A stretch of DNA of 64,000 bases from Candidatus Zhuqueibacterota bacterium (lineage in GTDB: Bacteria; Zhuqueibacterota; Zhuqueibacteria; Oceanimicrobiales; Oceanimicrobiaceae). How positions within the stretch are numbered: the first letter of the stretch is position 1; the number at the start of each line of letters is the position of its first letter. The DNA lies in NCBI GenBank assembly GCA_029261995.1, contig JAJDAF010000029.1, positions 186,001 through 250,000 of the forward strand, read 5' to 3'. The translations under genes were made by a program, and so were the position numbers. Shown piece by piece: positions 55,401 to 63,697 of the stretch. The notes beneath the pieces are model-generated. The model was not told where the DNA came from. It was given only the letters and a program-made list of their open reading frames with translations, and ran no database searches.

Positions 55401-56126
55401 ATTCGAACCCGTCACCGCCAGCATTTTGGCGTTGTACCAGTCGGCAGACTCATTGACGTCGGTCTGCTCACCCCAAGTCTCTGGCGAAGCGTTCGGCAGA
55501 TCGCAGTACCAATCGTAAAAAGAAAGCGACAGCCCTCCCATGAGTTGCAGCATGCGCGCGCCGGCAGCATAGCTGATCATGGACATTGCGGGAATCGGAG
55601 AAAAGCCTGCAATTCTATCGGGACCGTGTTTTTTGATCGTGTAGATGTTCGCTGCCGCCATGATCTCCAGGACCGTATCCCAATCCGCTCGGCGAAAACC
55701 GCCTTTGCCGCGCGCCTTCTGCCATCGTTGCCTGCTCTCTGGGTTCTCAACCATAGATGCCCATGCCTCAACCGGATCGGTATACTCGCTTTTTGCTTTC
55801 TTCCAAAGGTCGAGCATCGCGCCGCGGATATAAGGATACTTGACACGCAGCGGGCTGTACAAGTACCAGGAGTACGAAATGCCGCGCTGGCAACCGCGCG
55901 GCTCGTAGGGTGGCAAACCGTGCTCGAGCATCGGGTAATCCAACCCCTGCATTTCCCAGGTCACGATGCCGTCTTTGACGTGAATATCCCAAGTGCAACT
56001 GCCGGTGCAATTCACGCCATGTGTGCTGCGAACAACCTTGTCATATTGCCATCGGTTTCTGTAGAATTGCTCCCAGCTTCGCTGCTTCGGCGTTACATCA
56101 TCTCGAATCCACGTTTTGACGCTCAT
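52488..56126 (-). CDS. narG: Nitrate reductase alpha subunit
   Basis: 1212 residues. Reduces nitrate at a molybdenum-bis-MGD centre in the membrane-bound respiratory enzyme. The N-terminal FS0 cluster motif HGVNCTGSC (about 36-44) continues to RGCQRG, and the active-site region [14 protein letters not shown] and [15 protein letters not shown] (around 202-230) carries the aspartate that ligates molybdenum in the family. There is no twin-arginine signal, so it is on the cytoplasmic face. It follows narC by 45 nt. Confidence 0.97.
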   Translation of the reverse strand: MSVKTWIRDDVTPKQRSWEQFYRNRWQYDKVVRSTHGVNCTGSCTWDIHVKDGIVTWEMQGLDYPMLEHGLPPYEPRGCQRGISYSWYLYSPLRVKYPYIRGAMLDLWKKAKSEYTDPVEAWASMVENPESRQRWQKARGKGGFRRADWDTVLEIMAAANIYTIKKHGPDRIAGFSPIPAMSMISYAAGARMLQLMGGLSLSFYDWYCDLPNASPETWGEQTDVNESADWYNAKMLAVTGSNLNMTRTPDCHFAAEARHNGSKMYVFAPDFNQVAKYADEWMSINAGQDGAWWMAVNHVLLKEFHHDRQVPYFIDYAKQYTDSPLLVELTPKGKNYEAGQLLRAGRIKQYADQENGDWKFLMWDKASKGVKMPMGSVGHRWGEEQGKWNLTLKDGQDGSKIDPELTFLKENDGEAQVRFDDFAEGQSVFRGVPVKKIQTADGEVTVATVYDVLMAQYGVPRGLGGAYPENYDDENAPYTPAWSEKYTGLSRADLIRFAQEWAITAEHTNGKCTIIIGAGINHWYHANLMYRAGIHALMFCGCVGVNGGGLAHYVGQEKLAPGESWGSIALGKDWYGPSRLQNAPSWHYVNTDQWRYEKSYTDYHTIPKNGEGGKLSTGHTMDIQVQAVRNGWLPFYPQFEENSIELVEQARKATGSDKEEDVVAYVVDQLKKRALKFSVEDPDNSKNWPRVFYIWRGNALMSSAKGHEYFLKHYLGTHSNTVSDDEFAKGSVDEVVWHDKAPIGKMDLVVDLNFRMDTSALYSDIVLPAATWYEKADLNSTDMHSFIHPLSKAVPPCWESKSDWEIFKQIAKKFSELAEKHFPESVPDLVTMPLAHDSPAEIAQTEIKDWINGEVEAIPGKTMPGMKVVQRDYKNLYNQYISYGPLVRKNGLSAHGTKYAVEDFYDELVAKRPTETWGGQTYPSLADDEEVCNTILQLATVTNGELAHRSYKNMEEKVGLPLADLVEKSRDVRTTYKDLQAQPRRFINSPMWSGLVTNGRAYAPFTYNVEKLVPWRTLTGRQQFYLDHPGYIEFGEHLPTYKPKPSPAQYSDLRWTDEAEKSMMLNFLTPHGKWHIHSTYGDNHRMTTLSRGIEPFWLNDKDAAELGIHDNDWVEVYNDHGVVVTRACVSARIPRGICIQYHSPERTLSVPKSPIRGNRRAGGHNSLTRTRLKPNLMVGGYGQFTYHFNYWGPTGSNRDTHILVRKLPELNW

Positions 56127-56171
56127 GCGATTTCCCTAGATAATGGATTGTTTTTCAATGGGTGATTTGAA

Positions 56172-57044
56172 TCAGTTGTGGTAGCTCTCGTTCACCATCG
56201 GCTGCCGCACACCGCGGAAGCGCCGGTTCCAGAGCAAATCGAACACCACAAGTAGAACCACGGCGCCGCCGATTCCGTAGAGCATGAAGTTGATCATTGC
56301 CGTCACGTTCGCGGGCTCATCTCTTTCAGTCTCATTCTTGAGAAAAGCGACCAATGGCAGCACTTCTTCTTCGTCAATCGGGTGCTTCGTAAAGATGGGA
56401 TTCATGGTCAAGCTGGGTGGCGCCAGCAACCAGGCGGACAACCCCTTGCGGCCTTCCAGCCTGGCATAGGCACGGGTCAGGTTTAACCCGAGCCTGCCGC
56501 CTCCCAACCCTGTCAGACTATTGACTGTGTGACAGCCGATGCAGGAAGGCCCACCGTTCTTCAGTTTCGTCTGGCCCAGAAAAAGCGCCGTGCCTTCATC
56601 GATATCTTCCTGCAAGAGCGGCCTGTCGCTGAGCTGAGTACCGGCAAATTGTGATTTCTCTAGCTGCGACTCTTGGTCGATAAGATCGAGCAGTGCAACT
56701 GCCAAGCTACGGGTGATGCCCGGGGACCGAGTCATTACCGCGCCGCGAGCTTCCTTCTGCAGTTTGACCGCATACGGGTCGCCACTTTTGAGTGTGCCTT
56801 CCGGATCGAGCATCCAGTTGACAAGCCAGTCTCGCTCTTGCCTCTCCGACAGGTTCTTCAAATCCGGCCCAGTCAACCTGCCGCCGCCGATTGTGTGGCA
56901 GCTTGCACAGTTCTGCTTGAAGTAATCCGCCGGAACCTGAGCCCGAAGAGTTGAGCAGATGACCAGAGAAACGAACGCAAAGCTCACTGCTGCTGCTATT
57001 CTCGCGCTGCCGGCATGGGTCTGGCTTTTTCTTGATCGTTGCAT
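56172..57044 (-). CDS. narC: Dihaem membrane-bound cytochrome c, NarC-like
   Basis: 290 residues from the ATG at 57044. This start has AGGA upstream and a clean signal sequence (AAAVSFAFVSLVICSTLRAQ). The in-frame ATGs at 57086 and 57146 are rejected because they lie at or before the predicted start of transcription. Two haem sites, CASCHT and CIGCHT, are followed by a C-terminal membrane helix (VVLLVVFDLLW). It leads narG-H-J-I, the order of the Thermus nar operon, where NarC supports assembly and electron flow. The name is by analogy. Confidence 0.82.
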   Translation of the reverse strand: MQRSRKSQTHAGSARIAAAVSFAFVSLVICSTLRAQVPADYFKQNCASCHTIGGGRLTGPDLKNLSERQERDWLVNWMLDPEGTLKSGDPYAVKLQKEARGAVMTRSPGITRSLAVALLDLIDQESQLEKSQFAGTQLSDRPLLQEDIDEGTALFLGQTKLKNGGPSCIGCHTVNSLTGLGGGRLGLNLTRAYARLEGRKGLSAWLLAPPSLTMNPIFTKHPIDEEEVLPLVAFLKNETERDEPANVTAMINFMLYGIGGAVVLLVVFDLLWNRRFRGVRQPMVNESYHN

Positions 57045-57095
57045 GGGTTCCTGAATGGTTATTCGAAAAGGATGGCGCTTAAACATGTTCCCATG

Positions 57096-57110
57096 ACAAG
57101 ATTCGTGCCA
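57096..57110 (-). promoter_or_regulatory. Sigma-54 (-24/-12) promoter of the nar operon
   Basis: On the minus strand the sequence is TGGCACGAATCTTGT, which matches the sigma-54 consensus TGGCACG-N4-TTGC except for T in place of the last C. GG and GT are correctly spaced. Transcription would start near 57085, about 40 nt before the narC start chosen here. Confidence 0.75.
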
Positions 57111-57224
57111 CTGAATAAGACAATGACAAAACCGTTCGGACCACAACTCTTAATTGATTGTTAATTAGCCAGATAAATCAGGACGTGGCCAGACCGCTGT
57201 TTCACGACACAACAGTTGAAGCCT

Positions 57225-57258
57225 ATGGCTCCTGCATACGGGTGTATGCAGGAGCCAT
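57225..57258. repeat. Perfect 15-bp palindrome upstream of the nar promoter
   Basis: ATGGCTCCTGCATAC (57225-57239) and its exact reverse complement (57244-57258) flank the loop GGGT. It lies about 150-170 nt upstream of the likely nar transcription start, a usual distance for an enhancer site of an NtrC-family activator. It could instead be a terminator for the regulator gene upstream, but no T-tract follows. Confidence 0.55.
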
Positions 57259-57431
57259 GAGCAATTATCCCATTAAAGTCTAAATAAACAGAGGCATGGC
57301 ACGATGAATAGCGAAGTATGCGGGAAAATATTCACTTCTTTGAAGGATAACCTGAGAGAATAGTGGATAGAACAAGCCTGGTAACGGCGACAGATTTCAG
57401 GTCTCGCCGTATTTTAGCTGTGACCCGAAGG

Positions 57432-57452
57432 CGTGGAATCGTCGTTTCCACG
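57432..57452 (-). terminator. Small hairpin after the regulator gene
   Basis: CGTGGAA and TTCCACG form a 7-bp stem with a 7-nt loop, 44 nt past the stop of the NtrC-type gene. No T-run follows, so this is a weak candidate. Confidence 0.3.
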
Positions 57453-57496
57453 TAGAGCCAAATGTTTGTTCTCGTGGCCGCAGCCAACAAGCTGTT

Positions 57497-58918
57497 TTAA
57501 GGCGCTACTTGTGACCGCTCCAAACCCAGCTTGCGCATGATGCGCTGCAACGCAGCTCGCGTGAGTCCGCACATCTGGGCTGCGTGAGAGATGTTGCCAT
57601 CGGCGCGCTGCAGAACGGTTTCGACATACTGGCGCTGAAATGTCTCGATCGCTTGCTGCTTGCCTTCTTCGTAGGAAGTCAGTTGTGGCGAGAACAGAGA
57701 CTCCGCAAGGACAGAATCATCAGATAGGCCCAGGTGGGAAGGCAGTATCTTGTCCCCTGTAAAAATCACCAGCGCCCGCTGAATCGTGTTCTCCAATTCA
57801 CGAACATTTCCCGGCCAGTCATGGTTAAGCAGGGCCTCCATGGTAGCGGGGGAGAACTCAGGACAGGGGTGCTCATCATAAAAAAACTCAGAGGCCGTCT
57901 GCTTCAAAAAATGCCCGGCCAGTACCGGAATGCACCCCCTTCTCTCTTTGAGCGAAGGGAGAGAGATCTTCACGACCTGCAGGCGGTAATAGAGGTCCTC
58001 CCTGAATTCACCGCTTTTTACCAGATCTTCCAGGTTGCGGTTGCTTGCGGCAATGACGCGAAAGTCCACTGGTTTTTCTATGTTGCCGCCCAGTGGGCGA
58101 ATCGTTTTCTCCTGTAAAACCCGCAGCAATTTGCCCTGGAATAGCGAAGACATGCTCGACACTTCATCCAGTAATATCGTGCCGCCGTCCACCTGCTCAA
58201 ACAGGCCGACGGTATCTTTCAAGGCTCCCGTGAAGGCTCCCCTCTTGTAGCCGAACAACTCTGACTCCAGAAGCGAATCCGGCAAAGCAATGCAATTGAT
58301 GGCCAGGAATGGCTTCGCGTGGACCGGACTGCGGTTATGAATCTCGCGCGCGATAAGTTCTTTTCCGGTCCCGCTGGCGCCCTCTATCAGCACAGGCACT
58401 TTGCGGCGCGCAACTTGGTCAACCAGAGCCATGACATTGCGCATGGTTTCGTCGGCTGCGACAATCGTGCGGCCTCTTTGGTTGGTCGCCTGATCTTTGG
58501 CAACGCGCCGTGCCAGGATACTGTACCCGGCGCGTTCGACAAATGCCAGTATTTCATTGTTATCGAACGGCTTGGTGATAAAATGGGAGGCGCCGTTGCG
58601 CAGGCATTCCACCGCAAGGTCGATGGTTCCGTGCCCGGTGATAAGCACCACCACGATATCTCTCCAGCGCTCAGTGATTGCATGGAGCAACTCATCGCCG
58701 GACATGCCACCCATCTTTAAATCCGTAAAGACCAGGTCAAATGGTTCTTTGCTCAACAAGTCAAGGGCATCTTCGCCAGAATGGCTCATTGCGACATCAC
58801 ACTCGAGGGAGCCGACGAGCCGCTTCAGCCCTCTGCGAACATCTTCCTGGTCATCGACAACGAGCACCTTGAGGTTCGCAAGATCATAAGGTGATGATGC
58901 ACGCGCAGGGTTAATCAT
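57497..58918 (-). CDS. NtrC-family response regulator, sigma-54 activator
   Basis: 473 residues. Receiver domain with acidic pocket DDQED, phosphoacceptor Asp in VFTDLKMGG and switch Lys in TKPF (near 120). The AAA+ domain is intact: Walker A GASGTGKE, the sigma-54 contact GYKRGAFTGA, Walker B GGTILLDEV, and arginine region REDLYYRL. A Fis-type helix-turn-helix ends the protein (ISHAAQMCGLTRAALQRIMRKLG). It lies downstream of its kinase gene and upstream of the -24/-12 nar promoter, so it is the likely nar activator. Confidence 0.93.
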   Translation of the reverse strand: MINPARASSPYDLANLKVLVVDDQEDVRRGLKRLVGSLECDVAMSHSGEDALDLLSKEPFDLVFTDLKMGGMSGDELLHAITERWRDIVVVLITGHGTIDLAVECLRNGASHFITKPFDNNEILAFVERAGYSILARRVAKDQATNQRGRTIVAADETMRNVMALVDQVARRKVPVLIEGASGTGKELIAREIHNRSPVHAKPFLAINCIALPDSLLESELFGYKRGAFTGALKDTVGLFEQVDGGTILLDEVSSMSSLFQGKLLRVLQEKTIRPLGGNIEKPVDFRVIAASNRNLEDLVKSGEFREDLYYRLQVVKISLPSLKERRGCIPVLAGHFLKQTASEFFYDEHPCPEFSPATMEALLNHDWPGNVRELENTIQRALVIFTGDKILPSHLGLSDDSVLAESLFSPQLTSYEEGKQQAIETFQRQYVETVLQRADGNISHAAQMCGLTRAALQRIMRKLGLERSQVAP

Positions 58919-59016
58919 GTTGGCTGTGGCTCCAGTTACTGGTTGCTCAAAAGGGCGATAGGTTTGGGGGAGCTACTGGTCAATCTTTCGGAGTTATTCC
59001 AGAGCAAATCAAGGTC

Positions 59017-61314
59017 TTAAGAATCAGAACTGTCGCCTGTTCGCTCTTTACCATTAGTTGGCGGCCCGTAGGTTGTCTGCCGGGCCAGAACGACTCGGAA
59101 AACTGTCTCACTCTTTTTTGATTTAAACAAGAGCAATTCACCGCCGTGAGCTGTCACGATGCGCTTAGCGGTCGGCAGACCCAATCCGGTGCCCCCCAAG
59201 CTCTTTGTTGTGAAAAACGGTTCGAATATTTCGGCCTCATCGCTGGGCGAAATGCCAGGCCCGTTGTCCTCGATGTCAACGTAGATCCGTTCATGATAGG
59301 GGAGTTCTCCGGTTGTGATACGGATATTGCCTCCTGCTGAATCGATCGATTGCATGGCATTGTCGAGCAAATTCACGAAAACCTGTTGCAGATGGGTTGC
59401 ATCTCCCCGCAACGATGCGTCCCGGATTTCGAAATGTTGCTCGATGGCGATTCTCTTCTTCTTGTACAAGGGGCTCAAGACACGAAGTGCATCATGCAGA
59501 ATGTTGTGCAGGTCTACTTCTCCGACTTCAGGTTGGGGTGTTCTGGCATAGTCCAGAAGTTCCCGAATGATGCGCTGACAGGTCTGAGTGTTGCGGCTGA
59601 TAACTTCCACATGTTCGTGAAAAGATGAACCGTTCGGTAATTCGCGCTCCATCATTTGATTGTACATGGAGATCGCCGACAGCGGGTTGTTCAATTCGTG
59701 CGCAACGACCGCAGCGGTCCTGCCAAGCACCGCCAGTCTCTCCTGATGAGCCTGTTGCTCATTCATGCGCTCCCTTTCAGTGATGTCGCGGGCAACCAGG
59801 ACCTTTCCGGCCGCTCCATTCGACGAAGGCAGTTGCGATGAGATGACCTCGAAGATCTTGTCTTGCAGATTGAGTTCGCATGAGGTGGTGTGGACCGTGC
59901 CCAAAAGGCAGCCAACGCAGTCGTTGGCTCCGGAACCGTGGAATTCACATTTGCGAATGCTCAACCGGCCTTGCACACTATTCAGCTTCTCGATGATAGG
60001 CTTCGCCGCCTGGTTCGATAGGGCAATCTCACCCCGGTGGTTTAGCAGGATGAGTCCGTCTCGCATCGAATGGACCACGGTTTGCAGACGGTCGTGCTCG
60101 ACTCGAAGCTCACCCTCCCTCCTCTGCAAGTCCGCGGCAGTCTGCTCCAACCTGGTGGTTCGTTCTTCAATGGCCTCAGTCATCATGTTAAACGTCAGCG
60201 CCAGATGACCGAACTCATCTTCCGACATAATTTGATTTCGTACCGAGAAATCTCCTTCCTTCACGCGAGTGGCCATTCGTTGCAGTTCGCCGAGTGGCTT
60301 GACAAGATACTGAACCGGGAAGAACAGCAAGAGCAGGGTCGTTAGAGCCACCGCCAGAGCAACACCCAGGAGCTTACTTTCCAGAACACGCAAGGGCATT
60401 AGAGCATCTGTGGCGTTGAGTTCTATAAGCGTATTCCAGCCCGCGCTGCTCAGTGGATAGCTCTGGCCAAACATATCCTTGCCGTTCTGGCAGGCATGGC
60501 GTCCCACATGACGGGTCGGTTTTGTGGCGCCTTTGGCGGGTATAATCCTGACGCCGACTACTTCATCGTCGTCACGCCTGAGTTCGTCTGGATGGAGACG
60601 CTTCAGGTACCACCAGGGGACTTCCAAGGCCACGCCTCTTTGGTCGATAAAAGCCAGGTACTTCTCCATCCCCGCCTCAGAAATACCTTGCTGGTTATCC
60701 AACGCAGTATTGTTGATGACCGCAACCAAATTAACAACGCAGACGAGATAGCCGATGTGTCTTTCCATCTTAATGTCCCACAGCGGCGTAATGATTCCGG
60801 TAGAAGGAAAGAGTACCGATAGCGTCGGGCCAATGATTGAGCCAAACTGTTGATGATTCTCCTGCAATTCTGCTTGTATGTCATGCTGAATCGAATATTT
60901 GCCTTCATGAGCGCTGATGAGCTTTCGACCCTGCAAGTCATAAATCTGCAGGTCAACAAATTCATCCACCAAGGGTAGCTTGTTCACTTGAAGATGATGA
61001 CGTAGCTGTTCCAAGGACGCAGATTTGCCCGACGGGGCTACCTGGCGGTCCGTTTGAGTCCGAATGAAGCCGTCCGAAGAAAAATCCTCTGCCCGGCGAG
61101 CCAGCATCTCCAGCCTCTTGTCGAAGATGGTCGCCTGCGCAAGGGACTCGCTTTGCAGCCGAAGTTGAATCTCGTGATTCAATGGAGCATAGACGGAATT
61201 GACGACAAAATACCCGCCAATGCCAAATACGATCAAATAGAGGCAGACAAAGCCGAGAGGCAGCTTGTACTTTATCTCAATCTTTGCTAGTGGGTCTTTG
61301 GGGATCCAACTCAT
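59017..61314 (-). CDS. Membrane sensor histidine kinase with cysteine-cluster PAS domain
   Basis: About 765 residues. The start at 61314 (MSWIPKDP) is preferred over one at 61380, but neither has a strong ribosome site. A membrane helix (about 21-43), a periplasmic sensor of about 260 residues, a second helix, HAMP, a PAS domain, HisKA with HELNNP, and HATPase (LGGTGLGLPTAKRIV) follow in order. The PAS contains Cys456, 466, 469 and 479 (C-x9-C-x2-C-x9-C), which might bind a metal or Fe-S cluster. It precedes the NtrC-type regulator by 98 nt, so they form a two-component pair. Confidence 0.9.
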   Translation of the reverse strand: MSWIPKDPLAKIEIKYKLPLGFVCLYLIVFGIGGYFVVNSVYAPLNHEIQLRLQSESLAQATIFDKRLEMLARRAEDFSSDGFIRTQTDRQVAPSGKSASLEQLRHHLQVNKLPLVDEFVDLQIYDLQGRKLISAHEGKYSIQHDIQAELQENHQQFGSIIGPTLSVLFPSTGIITPLWDIKMERHIGYLVCVVNLVAVINNTALDNQQGISEAGMEKYLAFIDQRGVALEVPWWYLKRLHPDELRRDDDEVVGVRIIPAKGATKPTRHVGRHACQNGKDMFGQSYPLSSAGWNTLIELNATDALMPLRVLESKLLGVALAVALTTLLLLFFPVQYLVKPLGELQRMATRVKEGDFSVRNQIMSEDEFGHLALTFNMMTEAIEERTTRLEQTAADLQRREGELRVEHDRLQTVVHSMRDGLILLNHRGEIALSNQAAKPIIEKLNSVQGRLSIRKCEFHGSGANDCVGCLLGTVHTTSCELNLQDKIFEVISSQLPSSNGAAGKVLVARDITERERMNEQQAHQERLAVLGRTAAVVAHELNNPLSAISMYNQMMERELPNGSSFHEHVEVISRNTQTCQRIIRELLDYARTPQPEVGEVDLHNILHDALRVLSPLYKKKRIAIEQHFEIRDASLRGDATHLQQVFVNLLDNAMQSIDSAGGNIRITTGELPYHERIYVDIEDNGPGISPSDEAEIFEPFFTTKSLGGTGLGLPTAKRIVTAHGGELLLFKSKKSETVFRVVLARQTTYGPPTNGKERTGDSSDS

Positions 61315-61550
61315 CGACGAACAAACTCTTATGGTGTTAGATGCGTGTCGCCATTGCAACGTTGGCAGAGCGGCCAACATCTAAAGATAACAAAAAGACG
61401 CATTATTTCAAGCTACAAATCAGTCACTTAACGATGAGTCATTCACAGACGCTGGATTTCGCATTTTCAAACGAGGATGGCCGCAGAGTGGGTGAATTTG
61501 CACCTTAGGCGTTCCGTGTTAGAGACTGCATATTCAAAGATGACGCAACA

Positions 61551-62222
61551 TCAGCTTCCGGGCACTGGTAGCAATCTTTCCATGTGCTCACGAGTGAACT
61601 CGGTGAGAGATTTGAGTTTCAGATCGGCGATATCGAACCGGGTGTCATTCCAGGCGGCTGCTTCCGGCACGGCCACGGTCTTGATGCGCGCGGCTTTTGC
61701 TGCGAGCACGCCGGTCAGCGAGTCTTCAAAGGCAATCGCTTCGTCATGGGCGATGCCCAGACTTTCGAGGGTCGTAAGGTAAATGCCGGGATGCGGCTTG
61801 CCATAGGGTTCGAATTCAGCCGAGTGCACCACTTCAAAGCGATCGCTAAGCTCAAGCCGCTTCAAAACAGTTTGGATAAGATGGAGATGGGTTGAAGACG
61901 CCAGCGCCAGCCGAATGCCGCACTCTTGGAATAAATCAAGCGTCTTATTTACGCCGGCCATGGCTTCGCCCTTCTCCAGGATGAGCTTTTCCAACTCGGC
62001 GAGTATGTCATCCTGAACCGCCTGCACGGATTTGTGATTCCACCTGAACTGCTCATACCGAATGCGAACAACCTCGTCAACCCGTATGCCAATTGTTTCC
62101 CGGCACATCTCATGGGTCAGGCGCACGCCGACGCGACCAAAGGCGAGTATCTCCGCTTCCTGCCACATCGGCTCAGAATCGATAAGGACGCCGTCCATGT
62201 CGAAGATGGCTGCTTTTAGCAT
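61551..62222 (-). CDS. HAD-family phosphatase, hexitol-phosphatase type
   Basis: 223 residues; haloacid-dehalogenase fold with motif I DMDGVLIDSEP, a cap domain, motif II (ALASSTHLH), conserved Lys in GKPHPGIYL and motif III with EDSLTG. The pattern, including the cap segment GIRVDEVVRIRYEQFRWN, resembles E. coli HxpB (YniC), a 2-deoxyglucose-6-phosphate and hexitol-phosphate phosphatase. Substrate is inferred. It stands alone between the sensor kinase and a DUF885-like gene. Confidence 0.88.
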   Translation of the reverse strand: MLKAAIFDMDGVLIDSEPMWQEAEILAFGRVGVRLTHEMCRETIGIRVDEVVRIRYEQFRWNHKSVQAVQDDILAELEKLILEKGEAMAGVNKTLDLFQECGIRLALASSTHLHLIQTVLKRLELSDRFEVVHSAEFEPYGKPHPGIYLTTLESLGIAHDEAIAFEDSLTGVLAAKAARIKTVAVPEAAAWNDTRFDIADLKLKSLTEFTREHMERLLPVPGS

Positions 62223-62280
62223 GTTGAGATCTCTCCTGCGAGTTGTGCCCCGAACCTCGTACAGAACTGGAATAGTACGA

Positions 62281-63627
62281 TTAGTCGGCGGTCAGCGTCG
62301 AGGCCACTCGCGGGGTCGAAAGCAATTCCGCGAACAAACGCCAACGCTGGCCGGGATTGTCAGTTGTGCCGCCGTTCGACTCGACGTAATTGCGAACGAG
62401 CTCCAGGCCAAGGTTGTAATTGATGACGTAGCCGCGATATTTCTCGATGAATTTCACCCGCTGTTCAGCCCTCTCCGGCGCCATCAGTGCGAACTTCGTC
62501 AGCCAGGTCGCGGCTTGCTCAGCCGAGATGTGTCCGTCCAAATAGTTGCGAGCGGCTTCGTTGCCGGCGTAGCTCAGCTTGCCCACCAAAGCCTGAATCT
62601 CATAGTATTGCTCCGTCAGAGACGAATCAATGCCGGCCATGCCAAACAAAACATTCTTTTCGAATTCGATTCGCTCCTTGCCCGGGAAAGCCATTTCGAT
62701 GCCATAATTGGCGCTTCCCTCAGCAACCAAAGACTGCGGGCTAAAGAGCGGATAGACCGAAAACTCGACCCAGCCGCGCTCGCGAACCAAATGCTTTTCC
62801 AGAAGCGCGTTGAACACGTGGTGGCCCGGATAGCCCTCGTGGCAGGCAAGGTCGATGGCGCGGTCGATATAAATCGGCAAATCCGTATTCACCTGAATCA
62901 GGCTGAAACTATTGCCCTTGTACCAGTTGTAGCCAGACCATGCTTTGTCCGTGACGTACTCGACCTCAAAGTTTTCATTTTCCGGCAAATCGATGTGAGC
63001 CAGCGTCCGTTTTCTGGCTTCCGAAATGGCGGTTTGGAACACGGCATCCAGCTTTTCTTTTGGAATGACAAACTTGCGGCGGAACGCATCGAGACGTTGC
63101 GGCAAATCCCCGGAACCCGGCAGTTCACGGTCAAGGTCAGCCAGCAATTCAGCGAAGTAGGCCTCGCCGTTGACCGGCGCTTCTGCGTCATACAAAGCCC
63201 GGGTCTCCTCGTCGAAAGTTAGCCTTTTGCCGCTCAACATATCGATGCGTGCAAGTACCGCAACAAACTGTTTTTTCAGAAAGAAAAGACGTTGTTTCTG
63301 AATGTCATCCAGAGTATCCGGCTTCACACCTTGCAGCAACGTCTGAAGTTTGACAGCATCTCCCTGTAATGCTTTGAACGGAAACATGCTTCGCTTGCTT
63401 TCCGCGGAAGGCCGCCAGTCCTCAGGGCCGTAAAAGGCGTCCACATAATCGGGGTCGTACAACCCGATTTCCAGCACCAGTTTTACGTAAGATTCCGCAA
63501 TCGCGTCCATGTTGGCCAATGCTCCAAAATCGTTCGTGCTGTTCGTATTCTCGCCGTCAAAATCTCCCAGGCACGCGGCGAGCGCGAACAGCCCGGATAG
63601 ACACAATACCATCGAGAAATGCCTCAT
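62281..63627 (-). CDS. DUF885-like lipoprotein, putative metallopeptidase
   Basis: 448 residues with a lipoprotein signal (FALAACLGD, Cys near 19). The mostly helical body has ACHEGYPGHH near 268-277, the HExxxGHH motif of DUF885 proteins, which are thought to be zinc peptidases or carboxypeptidase-like enzymes. A further Glu in SLVAEGSANYGIE is a candidate third ligand. Substrate and role are unknown. It is divergent from the GNAT gene at the right edge. Confidence 0.8.
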   Translation of the reverse strand: MRHFSMVLCLSGLFALAACLGDFDGENTNSTNDFGALANMDAIAESYVKLVLEIGLYDPDYVDAFYGPEDWRPSAESKRSMFPFKALQGDAVKLQTLLQGVKPDTLDDIQKQRLFFLKKQFVAVLARIDMLSGKRLTFDEETRALYDAEAPVNGEAYFAELLADLDRELPGSGDLPQRLDAFRRKFVIPKEKLDAVFQTAISEARKRTLAHIDLPENENFEVEYVTDKAWSGYNWYKGNSFSLIQVNTDLPIYIDRAIDLACHEGYPGHHVFNALLEKHLVRERGWVEFSVYPLFSPQSLVAEGSANYGIEMAFPGKERIEFEKNVLFGMAGIDSSLTEQYYEIQALVGKLSYAGNEAARNYLDGHISAEQAATWLTKFALMAPERAEQRVKFIEKYRGYVINYNLGLELVRNYVESNGGTTDNPGQRWRLFAELLSTPRVASTLTAD

Positions 63628-63697
63628 TCTGTCTCCTATAATCTCGTAGAAAGAAGTTGACTTAATATAAGCGGAAATGGCATATTGTCAAGCGAGT

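Larger units (their letters stand above)
57045..57496. other. Regulatory region of the nar operon
   Basis: 452 nt between narC and the response regulator gene, both on the minus strand. It contains the -24/-12 promoter, a perfect 15-bp dyad and a small hairpin. No gene is evident. Confidence 0.65.

Noticed and set aside
57432-57452. A strong terminator after the nar regulator
   Set aside because: The stem is short and no T-run follows; kept only as a weak candidate.
62062-63222. A 386-codon plus-strand open frame opposite the HAD and DUF885-like genes
   Set aside because: It spans two real genes in antisense and shows no family pattern.
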